DNA from: Bacteroidota bacterium
GTDB lineage: Bacteria; Bacteroidota; Ignavibacteria; Ignavibacteriales; Ignavibacteriaceae
NCBI GenBank assembly: GCA_021813585.1
Contig: JAKAJV010000052.1
Coordinates: forward strand, 1 to 36,690
Length of the DNA stretch: 36,690 bases
Direction of reading: 5' to 3'
A program made the position numbers and the translations under genes. Position 1 is the first letter of the stretch. The number at the start of each line of letters is the position of its first letter. Below are positions 16,420 to 23,237 of the stretch, piece by piece. The notes below the pieces were generated by a model. That model searched no databases. It was given only the letters and a program-made list of their open reading frames with translations, and was not told where the DNA came from.

Positions 16420-17784
16420 TTATTTACAGTAAACTGTTTTGATGTTGACGAATTCTTTTATTCCGAAGGCGGAAAGCTCCCGCCCGTAGCCGGAATCCTT
16501 AATGCCTCCGAAAGGAAGACGGGGATCGGATTTAACGAACTCGTTAACAAAGCAGCACCCGGCATGCAGCTCTTCTTTGGCAATTCTCTCGCCTCTTTCA
16601 ATATCCGCAGTAAAAACCGCAGCGCCCAGCCCAAAGCTCGAATCGTTTGCAGTTTTTATCCCGCTCTGCTCATCCTTAACTCTTATAAGTGAAGCTGCCG
16701 GCCCAAAAAGTTCCTCGTCATAAGCAGGCATTCCGGGTGCAACGTTGGAAAGTACGGTCGGCGGGTAATACGCTCCTTTTCCGTCCGGGACTTTTCCACC
16801 CAAAAGCAGCCCGGCACCTTTAGCAATGCTTTTAACTATCTGCCCGTGCAATTCATCCCTTAAATCGTTTCTTGCCTGCGGGCCCAGATCGTTTGAAGCA
16901 TCAAAGGGATCGCCCATTTTCTTCGAACGCATTTTTTCAACGAACATTTCTTCGAACTTTTTATAAACCGGCTCCACAACGATAAATCTTTTAGCGGCTA
17001 TGCAGCTTTGTCCGCCGTTAATCAGCCTGGAAGTAACGCATGTATCCGCCGTTCTCTCAAGGTCGGCATCTTCCAGCACCAAATAAGGATCACTGCCGCC
17101 GAGTTCCAGAACTGTTTTCTTTAGTACTGATCCTGCAATGGATGCAACTGCTTTTCCTGCGGGAACGCTGCCTGTTAACGTTACCGCGCTTACCGATTTA
17201 TTTTCTATTACTTCCTTGATATGCTTGGAAGAGACGATTAGAGTTCTAAATAAATTTTCCGGAAAGCCGGCTTCGCGAAAAATTTCTTCGATAGCTAAGG
17301 CACAGCCGGTTACGTTCGAAGAGTGTTTTAATACACCTGCGTTGCCAGCCATTAAATTGGGGGCAGCAAACCTAAATACCTGCCAGAAAGGAAAATTCCA
17401 AGGCATAACGGCCAGCACTATGCCTAATGGTCTAAAGGCAACAAAGCTTTTAGAAGCATCCGTCTCAATTATTTCATCGTCAAGAAATTTTTCTGCGTTG
17501 TCAGCATAATAATCGCATACCCAGGCACACTTTTCAACTTCGCTCTTCGACTGCATGATTGGCTTGCCCATCTCAACAGTCATTATCGCTGCCCATTTGT
17601 CTTTTTGATCCCTCAATACGGCTGCAGCTTTTCTCATTTTAGCAGCTCGTCCGGCAAAATCAGTTTTCATCCAGTTTAATTGATCGGATTGAGTGTAAGA
17701 AATTATCCGGCTAATTTCTTCTCCGTCCATTTCCCGATAAGATTTTATCACTTCTTCATTAGCTGGATTTATAGACTTAATCAT
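16420..17784 (-). CDS. NAD(P)-dependent aldehyde dehydrogenase, succinate-semialdehyde type
   Basis: A 454-residue aldehyde dehydrogenase. The active site is complete: Asn130 in MPWNFP, the general base Glu227 in VLELGGSDP, and nucleophile Cys261 in NGGQSCIAAKRF. The short length, the MTVEMGKPIMQSKSEVEKC segment and the SCIAAKRF motif match the Sad/YneI-type succinate-semialdehyde dehydrogenases, so conversion of succinate semialdehyde to succinate is the best guess; other short aldehydes are possible. The start ATG is preceded by a strong GGAGGA site. It is the last gene of the pyrE cluster, 21 bases after the SpoIIE-type phosphatase gene; the link between these functions is not obvious. Confidence 0.92.
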   Translation of the reverse strand: MIKSINPANEEVIKSYREMDGEEISRIISYTQSDQLNWMKTDFAGRAAKMRKAAAVLRDQKDKWAAIMTVEMGKPIMQSKSEVEKCAWVCDYYADNAEKFLDDEIIETDASKSFVAFRPLGIVLAVMPWNFPFWQVFRFAAPNLMAGNAGVLKHSSNVTGCALAIEEIFREAGFPENLFRTLIVSSKHIKEVIENKSVSAVTLTGSVPAGKAVASIAGSVLKKTVLELGGSDPYLVLEDADLERTADTCVTSRLINGGQSCIAAKRFIVVEPVYKKFEEMFVEKMRSKKMGDPFDASNDLGPQARNDLRDELHGQIVKSIAKGAGLLLGGKVPDGKGAYYPPTVLSNVAPGMPAYDEELFGPAASLIRVKDEQSGIKTANDSSFGLGAAVFTADIERGERIAKEELHAGCCFVNEFVKSDPRLPFGGIKDSGYGRELSAFGIKEFVNIKTVYCK

Positions 17785-17805
17785 TTTGCGATCCTCCGTG
17801 GAAAA

Positions 17806-19038
17806 TTATTTTATTCGTTTGGCTACAACAATAGTCTTATCGTCGGAATATTCACCGTTCTTTGAAAATTTTATCAGCTCGTCAAATAAGCCGTAGGTTA
17901 TTTCCTTAGGAGACAGATGCTTGTTCTTTAAAAGAAACTCGCCCAGCCTTTTCTCGCCGTAGCTTTCAGACTGCGCGTTCATCGAGTCGGTAACTCCATC
18001 GGAGTAAATTAATAAAACATCATTCACTCCGAAGTTTATCGAGTCGATAGTGTACTTAGCCGAAGGCGACGGGCCCAGTACGGGTCCGGTGGAAGGCAAG
18101 GTAATTATCTCATTCGAATTTTCCCTTACGAACATAGGCGGATTATGGCCTGCATTGGCGTAAAGGAACTGGCCGCGCTTATCGGAAGAAAACTCGCCGT
18201 AAAAAAGCGATGCAAACTTTTCATCCTTAAAAATTTTATTTACAAGGGTATTCATCCTTTTCATCAACGGAGCTATTTTGATTTCGAAGCTGCAGGCCAT
18301 TCTAAGCGCGCCGGAAATATACATAGCCTCTGCGGCGGCACTAACGCCTTTGCTGGCGGCATCGCCAAGGGCCACGCCCAGCAAATCGCCTTCGCCGCCT
18401 ATTTCCAGGTAATCGAAAAAGTCTCCGCCGACGATCTCGGCAGGGTCCGACAGGCCGAATATTACATAGTTGTGAAAGCGGTATTCGTGCTCGGGCAAAA
18501 TTCCTTTCTGAAGCTCTCTGGCTTTATCCAAATCGGCTCTTAAATTTATTGCTCTAAGCGAATAACGGTGCTGCTTTAACTGCGAGGTTAACGCAGTGGC
18601 AATAATGCTTATCGTAATTTGAAAATCCTCGTCTATATTTTCACTGTTAAGGGCCAGCAGATATTCATAGTAAAGCTTGTCTTCAAATTTAATTTTAGAG
18701 CCCACGCCCGAAGCCGAGTATTTAAATATCCCTTTTTCCCGGAGTATCTGGTTGGTCTCGTTACCCAGTATAGTTCTCTCTTTTGCAATCTGTTCAAACT
18801 GGGGGTAATCCTTAATGTTTACCCTAAAGTCGTAATTAATTTTTTCCATATCCCCCGTCTGGTACAGCAGAATATAATCACCTGTATCTCTGTCAAATTT
18901 CCAAATCCTTCCGCCGTTAACGTGAATGTCTTCCATTTCCACAATCTGGTTGAGTACTGAAATAAGCATTTCGTTTTCGGTATTGAATTTCTGCGCAGCG
19001 ATGCTTTCGATCGTTTTATAAATTTTTCTCTGATCCAT
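17806..19038 (-). CDS. PP2C-type (SpoIIE/RsbU) serine phosphatase with GAF-like sensor
   Basis: A 410-residue protein with an N-terminal sensor region resembling GAF (about 1-160), a short coiled coil (160-180) and a C-terminal SpoIIE-type PP2C phosphatase domain. The metal-binding aspartates are recognisable: Asp206 in GGDFFDY, Asp226 in LGDAASKG, Asp347 in YSDGVTD and the final Asp399-Asp400 of YSDDKT. The NAGHNPP block (295-301) is also intact, so the enzyme should be active. Such phosphatases usually dephosphorylate an anti-sigma-factor antagonist in partner-switching pathways; no antagonist or anti-sigma gene is visible in this window. It lies 18 bases downstream of pyrE. Confidence 0.93.
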   Translation of the reverse strand: MDQRKIYKTIESIAAQKFNTENEMLISVLNQIVEMEDIHVNGGRIWKFDRDTGDYILLYQTGDMEKINYDFRVNIKDYPQFEQIAKERTILGNETNQILREKGIFKYSASGVGSKIKFEDKLYYEYLLALNSENIDEDFQITISIIATALTSQLKQHRYSLRAINLRADLDKARELQKGILPEHEYRFHNYVIFGLSDPAEIVGGDFFDYLEIGGEGDLLGVALGDAASKGVSAAAEAMYISGALRMACSFEIKIAPLMKRMNTLVNKIFKDEKFASLFYGEFSSDKRGQFLYANAGHNPPMFVRENSNEIITLPSTGPVLGPSPSAKYTIDSINFGVNDVLLIYSDGVTDSMNAQSESYGEKRLGEFLLKNKHLSPKEITYGLFDELIKFSKNGEYSDDKTIVVAKRIK

Positions 19039-19056
19039 ACATTCCCAACAAATTAT

Positions 19057-19638
19057 TTATAAAATTTTTTTCGAGCCCGGTTTAACGAACGGAATTCCCT
19101 GTTTGCACAGCTCGCATTCCTCCGGCGGGAAGGAGACTACATCCATCTTAATCGTACTCATCTGCGGCACGCCGAACTGCACTTTGCCGTTGCTGCGATC
19201 TACGATAAACCCGGCACCGACAACCTCCGCGCCGCATTTCTTAACAATATCTATCACCTCGAAAACCGAGCCGCCGGTGGTTACCACATCTTCGCACACC
19301 AGTACTTTTTCACCTTCCTTAAGGGAGAATCCTCTCCTGAGCGAAAGGCTTTTATCCTCTCTTTCAGCAAAGATGAACCTTTTGTTCAGCTGCCGTGCAA
19401 CCTCCTGGCCTACGACTATTCCGCCAATTGCCGGCGCAATTACGGTATCTATTTTCCTGTCTTTAAAATGTTCGTAAATAATCCGGCAAATTTTTTCAGT
19501 ATACTCCGGGTACTGAAGCACCTTTGCACACTGGAAGTAAACGCTGCTGTGCCTGCCGGAGGTAAGAAGGAAATGCCCTTCCAGCAGGGCCTCGGTTTTT
19601 TTAAATATATTCAGAATTTCAGTTTCGTTAAGGCTCAT
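19057..19638 (-). CDS. pyrE: Orotate phosphoribosyltransferase
   Basis: PyrE joins orotate and PRPP to give orotidine monophosphate in de novo pyrimidine synthesis. The 193-residue protein shows the family N-terminus (GHFLLTSGRHS at 21-31), the APAIGGIVVGQEVA block (68-81), the flexible-loop residues AEREDKSLSLRRG (91-103) and the PRPP-binding motif VLVCEDVVTTGGSV (112-125). Length is typical of the short bacterial form. A GGAGG site lies about nine bases ahead of the ATG. It is followed 18 bases later by the phosphatase gene and preceded by the carbinolamine dehydratase gene with an 88-base gap. Confidence 0.96.
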   Translation of the reverse strand: MSLNETEILNIFKKTEALLEGHFLLTSGRHSSVYFQCAKVLQYPEYTEKICRIIYEHFKDRKIDTVIAPAIGGIVVGQEVARQLNKRFIFAEREDKSLSLRRGFSLKEGEKVLVCEDVVTTGGSVFEVIDIVKKCGAEVVGAGFIVDRSNGKVQFGVPQMSTIKMDVVSFPPEECELCKQGIPFVKPGSKKIL

Positions 19639-19726
19639 TTAGGAATCCCTCCGTTTGGTATACCGGTTTGGTGTCTGTTAAATTTTTATTTCCGGTTTAG
19701 TTTAAAAATCAAAATGATAATCGCCC

Positions 19727-20005
19727 TCAAATCTTTTCAATTCTATTTGCCAGAGTGAAATCGTTTTGAGTTACTCCGCCTGCGCTGTGCGTAGAGATTG
19801 TAATTTTTACATTATTCCACCCGTGTATAAACATATCCGGGTGATGATCCATTTCCTCGGCTACTTTGCCTATTGCATTTACAAAAGCCAGCGCGCTTTT
19901 AAAATCCTTAAGCTTAAATTCCCTGGATATGCTGTTGTTCTCAAAAGACCACCCGCTCAGTTCTTTCAGCTTCGCTTCAATTTCATTTGATGATAAAACT
20001 TCCAT
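19727..20005 (-). CDS. Pterin-4a-carbinolamine dehydratase
   Basis: A 92-residue PCD/DCoH-family protein that dehydrates 4a-hydroxytetrahydrobiopterin, supporting aromatic amino acid hydroxylases or another pterin pathway. The family signature is complete: Glu50-x3-His54-His55-Pro56, then Trp63, His73 and Asp82, so the catalytic histidines 54, 55 and 73 are all present. The start chosen is the ATG at 20005: an AAGGAGG ribosome site at 20011-20017 lies five bases ahead of it; a longer frame up to 20050 gives 15 extra residues of low quality. No phenylalanine hydroxylase gene is visible nearby, so its partner is unknown. It lies between clpC and pyrE on the same strand. Confidence 0.93.
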   Translation of the reverse strand: MEVLSSNEIEAKLKELSGWSFENNSISREFKLKDFKSALAFVNAIGKVAEEMDHHPDMFIHGWNNVKITISTHSAGGVTQNDFTLANRIEKI

Positions 20006-20047
20006 CGCCGCCTCCTTGCAGAACCATTTTATGTAAAACCCGCAAAT

Positions 20048-20078
20048 CAAATTTAAGCATAAAAAAAGCGTCCCGAAA
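20048..20078 (-). promoter_or_regulatory. Possible promoter for the carbinolamine dehydratase-pyrE cluster
   Basis: On the minus strand TAAATTTG (20055-20048) matches TAnnTTTG exactly; 19 bases upstream is TTTC (20078-20075), one base off the TTTG -33 element. The upstream half lies in the loop of the clpC terminator. Position fits a 5' leader of about 35 bases. Confidence 0.35.
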
Positions 20079-20092
20079 GTAGGGGCGCTTTT
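20064..20092 (-). terminator. Rho-independent terminator of clpC
   Basis: An 11-bp stem (AAAAGCG plus TCCC pairing with GGGG plus CGCTTTT, one G-T pair) encloses the 7-base loop GAAAGTA. Read on the minus strand it lies about 40 bases after the clpC stop and ends in a run of seven T, the classical intrinsic terminator form. On the plus strand it also ends in four T, but no plus-strand gene ends here. Confidence 0.8.
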
Positions 20093-20131
20093 GTATTTTA
20101 ATTTAGGTAATTAAAAGCACAGCCGTAGCGC

Positions 20132-22636
20132 TTATTTTATTTCATCCGGACTTTTTTCTTTTTCCTCGTGCGGGGTAATTTTACTCGAATCATCTTCGAG
20201 GAAAACCAGCTCTTCCGAATTTTCAAAATACTTTGCAATTATCTTTGCGCCTTCCTTAAAAGTACCGCGCAAAATCTCTTCAGCAAGAGGATCTTCAACA
20301 TACTTTTGAATTGCACGGCGCAGAGGCCTGGCTCCGTATTTCTGGTCGAAGCCTTTATCAACCAGAAAGCTCTTAGCGGAAATATCAAGCGTCAATTCCA
20401 TTTTGTTCTCGTGGATATTCTTGAAAATTTCCTTCATCTCTATATCTATTATCTCAAGTATATCTTCTTTCTCAAGGCTTCTAAATACAATGGTCTCATC
20501 AACCCTGTTAAGAAACTCGGGATTGAAAAGCTTTCTCATCGCTTCCTCTACGGTGTTCTTCATTGCAGCATGCCTATCCTCTGCCTTCTCGCTGCCGAAT
20601 CCGAAAGAGCCGATATTTTTAATATCCCTTGCACCTATATTGGTGGTCATTATGATTATCGTATTTTTGAAATCCACCTTCCTGCCTAGACTGTCGGTTA
20701 AAATACCGTCATCAAGAACCTGGAGTAGAATTCCGAAAATATCCGGGTGAGCTTTTTCAATTTCATCAAAAAGTACAACCGAATATGGTCTTCTTCTTAC
20801 TTTTTCGGTAAGCTGTCCGCCTTCTTCGTAGCCAACATATCCCGGAGGTGCGCCCACCAGCCTGCTGAGCGAAAACTTTTCCATGTATTCACTCATATCA
20901 ATTCTGATTAAAGCGTTATCCGAATCGAATAGATACTTAGCCAGCACCTTGCAAAGCTCGGTCTTGCCAACTCCGGTAGGTCCTAAAAATATAAAGCTGC
21001 CAATGGGCCTGCTGGGATTTTTAAGGCCAGCCCTTGTTCTTCTTATCGCCTTTGTCAGCTTGGTAACCGCTTCATTCTGACCAACTATGTAAGACTTCAA
21101 TGCATCTTCCATCTTTAGGAGCTTTTCGGATTCGGTTTGAGCAACCCGGTTAACCGGAATGCCGGTCATCATTGCAACAACGGTGGCAATATCTTCTTCA
21201 CTTACATCGTGAACTATATCTTTTGTCCGCGCTTCCCATTCTCTCTTCGCAATTTCAAGGTCGGACTGCAGGTTTCGCTCTTTATCCCTAAGCCGGGCTG
21301 CTTCTTCATAATCCTGTCTCTTAACAACCGATGCTTTTTCCTGTCTTACTTTCTCAATCTCGGCTTCAAGATCCAGAATTTCCTGTGGTACTTCGAAGTT
21401 GCCCATGTGTACTCTGGAGCCCGCTTCATCTATTACGTCTATTGCCTTATCAGGCAGATGGCGGTCGGTAATATACCTGTTGCTCAGCTTAACTGCAGAA
21501 TCAATAGCTTCCTGCGAATACCTTACGTGATGATGCTCTTCGTACTTGAACTTTATGTTGTTCAATATCTGGATAGTCTCATCGAAGCTTGGAGGCTCGA
21601 CCATCACTTTTTGAAAGCGCCTGTCCAGGGCACCGTCTGTCTCGATAAATTTTCTATATTCATCCAGTGTAGTAGCACCGATGCATTGAATATCCCCGCG
21701 CGCCAGAGCCGGTTTAAACATGTTCGAAGCGTCCAGCGACCCTGAAGCGCCGCCGGCGCCAACGATTGTATGGAGCTCATCGATAAAGAGAATTACGTCT
21801 TTAGCTTTTTCGAGCTCGTTCATTAAAGCTTTCATTCTCTCTTCAAACTGGCCTCTGTATTTTGTACCAGCAACCAGCCCTGCAAGGTCCAGGGTAACTA
21901 CGCGTTTATCCTGAAGGATTCTCGGTACTTTCTTTTGCACTATCTTAAGTGCAAGCCCTTCGGCAATAGCGGTTTTGCCTACACCCGGCTCGCCTATAAG
22001 CACGGGGTTATTCTTTTTCCTTCTGCTTAATACCTGGGCAACTCTTTCAATTTCCTTTTCGCGCCCAACCACCGGGTCTAGTTTGTCTTCAATTGCAAGC
22101 TTTGTAAGGTCTCTTCCAAAATTATCCAGCACCGGAGTTTTGGTGCGTTCAATTTTCTTATCAGGCGGAGGCACAGTAGCACCCGAGTCCTTGGGATTTT
22201 TTGTGCTTAGCATTGCATTCAATTCGGAACGCGCAGCATCGTAAGAAATGTTGAACTGATGAAGTATTTGTGTGGCTATGTTGTCTTCATCCCGCAACAG
22301 CGAAAGCAATAGATGCTCGGTTCCGATAACATCGGCTTTATAAATTTTCGATTCAATTTGAGTTATCTTTAAAACTTTTTCAGCTTGTTTGGTTAGAGGT
22401 ATATTACCAATTGTTAGAGTACCGCCGGAAGTTCTAACGGTGTCTTCAATTGCTTTTTTAAGTTTCATTAAATCACAGTCAAGATTCCTTAAAATTCTAA
22501 CCGCAACGCCCTGTCCTTCCCGAATTATTCCCAACAAAAGATGTTCGGTGCCGATATAATCATGACCCAGCCGCAAAGCCTCTTCGCGGCTTAACCTTAT
22601 TACGTCCTGCAGCCGATCTGAAAAATTTCCATCCAT
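20132..22636 (-). CDS. clpC: ATP-dependent Clp protease ATP-binding subunit ClpC
   Basis: An 834-residue Hsp100 AAA+ unfoldase that feeds substrates to ClpP. In order: two ClpN repeats (about 5-145), AAA-1 with Walker A GEPGVGKT (215-222) and Walker B VILFIDEL (281-288), a middle domain carrying a UVR motif (RQDYEEAARLRDKE, about 440-453) that separates ClpC from ClpA and ClpB, AAA-2 with Walker A GPTGVGKT (552-559) and Walker B VVLFDEIE (620-627), and a C-terminal D2-small domain. A long acidic/Lys-rich tail ends in SPDEIK. The ATG at 22636 follows AAGGGAAA. The gene is transcribed alone to the terminator at 20064-20092. A putative regulatory region with inverted repeats lies upstream. Confidence 0.96.
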   Translation of the reverse strand: MDGNFSDRLQDVIRLSREEALRLGHDYIGTEHLLLGIIREGQGVAVRILRNLDCDLMKLKKAIEDTVRTSGGTLTIGNIPLTKQAEKVLKITQIESKIYKADVIGTEHLLLSLLRDEDNIATQILHQFNISYDAARSELNAMLSTKNPKDSGATVPPPDKKIERTKTPVLDNFGRDLTKLAIEDKLDPVVGREKEIERVAQVLSRRKKNNPVLIGEPGVGKTAIAEGLALKIVQKKVPRILQDKRVVTLDLAGLVAGTKYRGQFEERMKALMNELEKAKDVILFIDELHTIVGAGGASGSLDASNMFKPALARGDIQCIGATTLDEYRKFIETDGALDRRFQKVMVEPPSFDETIQILNNIKFKYEEHHHVRYSQEAIDSAVKLSNRYITDRHLPDKAIDVIDEAGSRVHMGNFEVPQEILDLEAEIEKVRQEKASVVKRQDYEEAARLRDKERNLQSDLEIAKREWEARTKDIVHDVSEEDIATVVAMMTGIPVNRVAQTESEKLLKMEDALKSYIVGQNEAVTKLTKAIRRTRAGLKNPSRPIGSFIFLGPTGVGKTELCKVLAKYLFDSDNALIRIDMSEYMEKFSLSRLVGAPPGYVGYEEGGQLTEKVRRRPYSVVLFDEIEKAHPDIFGILLQVLDDGILTDSLGRKVDFKNTIIIMTTNIGARDIKNIGSFGFGSEKAEDRHAAMKNTVEEAMRKLFNPEFLNRVDETIVFRSLEKEDILEIIDIEMKEIFKNIHENKMELTLDISAKSFLVDKGFDQKYGARPLRRAIQKYVEDPLAEEILRGTFKEGAKIIAKYFENSEELVFLEDDSSKITPHEEKEKSPDEIK

Positions 22637-23019
22637 AAAATTTCCCTTATTTTCTATTAAATCTTAAACAAATCAAATTAACAACCTAAATGGCTACCAA
22701 TAATATAAATATACTAATGCATGCAATCAAGATTAGCTGATTACACCCAATTTTACACAATATTTTGGTAACTTTAAATACTGTTTGGGACAGGTTACCT
22801 TAAATCACTTAAAATTTACGTAAATGTGATCCCCGTAAGGATTTTTTGATTCTTTCCGGGCAATAAATGCCTACTTTTTCAAATCGCAGCGGGGTTCTAT
22901 TATCGTTTAAATTTATCCTTCCGTTAATATAGCATTTAAAACAATTATAGATTTATTTTTATAAAAAGTAAAGTAAGGAATTTTTTACCTCGACCGAATT
23001 AGCCGGCTCTTTACATTTC
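22637..23019. other. AT-rich divergent intergenic region upstream of clpC, with palindromes
   Basis: This stretch between the divergent clpC and helicase genes has no gene. It holds an inverted repeat GGTAAC (22767-22772) ... GTTACC (22794-22799), inside which CTGT-TTGGG-ACAG forms a smaller hairpin stacked directly on the right arm, and a perfect 12-base palindrome ATTTACGTAAAT at 22814-22825. Either could be an operator or a stress-regulation site for clpC. A weak TAnnTTTG-like sequence (TATTATTG on the minus strand, about 22695-22702) could be the clpC promoter. Nothing else is recognisable. Confidence 0.4.
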
Positions 23020-23176
23020 TTATTAACTCATGTTACGCAGGAATACATTTTGATGTCAGCATTGTCATTCCCACGAAAGTGGGAATCCATTTTTTATCAT
23101 ATTTTTGCATCTTGGATACCCGCTTTCGCGGGTATGACACTCAAGCTTTATAATTTTGCGTAACAGGAGTTATTAA
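23020..23176. repeat. Small palindromic element with 20-base terminal inverted repeats and two inverted hairpins
   Basis: Left end 23020-23039 (TTATTAACTCATGTTACGCA) and the reverse complement of right end 23157-23176 agree at 18 of 20 bases. Inside are two 27-base units in opposite orientation, 23063-23089 and 23113-23139. Each forms an 8-bp perfect stem with a four-base loop (GAAA read on the forward side). Compared in the same orientation they differ at four positions, and all four are paired with one another as two compensatory changes. The element of about 157 bases has no coding capacity and looks like a non-autonomous mobile or REP-like unit. A second right-end-like copy follows at 23181-23198. 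The units resemble dispersed ATTCCC...GGGAAT repeats known from several bacterial genomes. Confidence 0.75.
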
Positions 23177-23180
23177 AATT

Positions 23181-23198
23181 GCTTAACAGGAGTTATTA
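23181..23198 (+). repeat. Additional copy of the element right end
   Basis: GCTTAACAGGAGTTATTA repeats the sequence at 23158-23175 (GCGTAACAGGAGTTATTA) with one mismatch in 18 bases, 23 bases further on and in the same orientation. It may be a relic of an earlier insertion or a target-like duplication. Confidence 0.7.
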
Positions 23199-23237
23199 TT
23201 TTATTTTTATTATTAAGCAAAAGAAATTAAATTTTTA

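Noticed and set aside
20006-20050. 15-residue N-terminal extension of the carbinolamine dehydratase
   Set aside because: An AAGGAGG site at 20011-20017 places the start at 20005, and the extension does not match the family.
21137-21745. 202-codon frame on the plus strand opposite clpC
   Set aside because: It is antisense to a clear clpC coding region with full AAA motifs and shows no recognisable protein feature.
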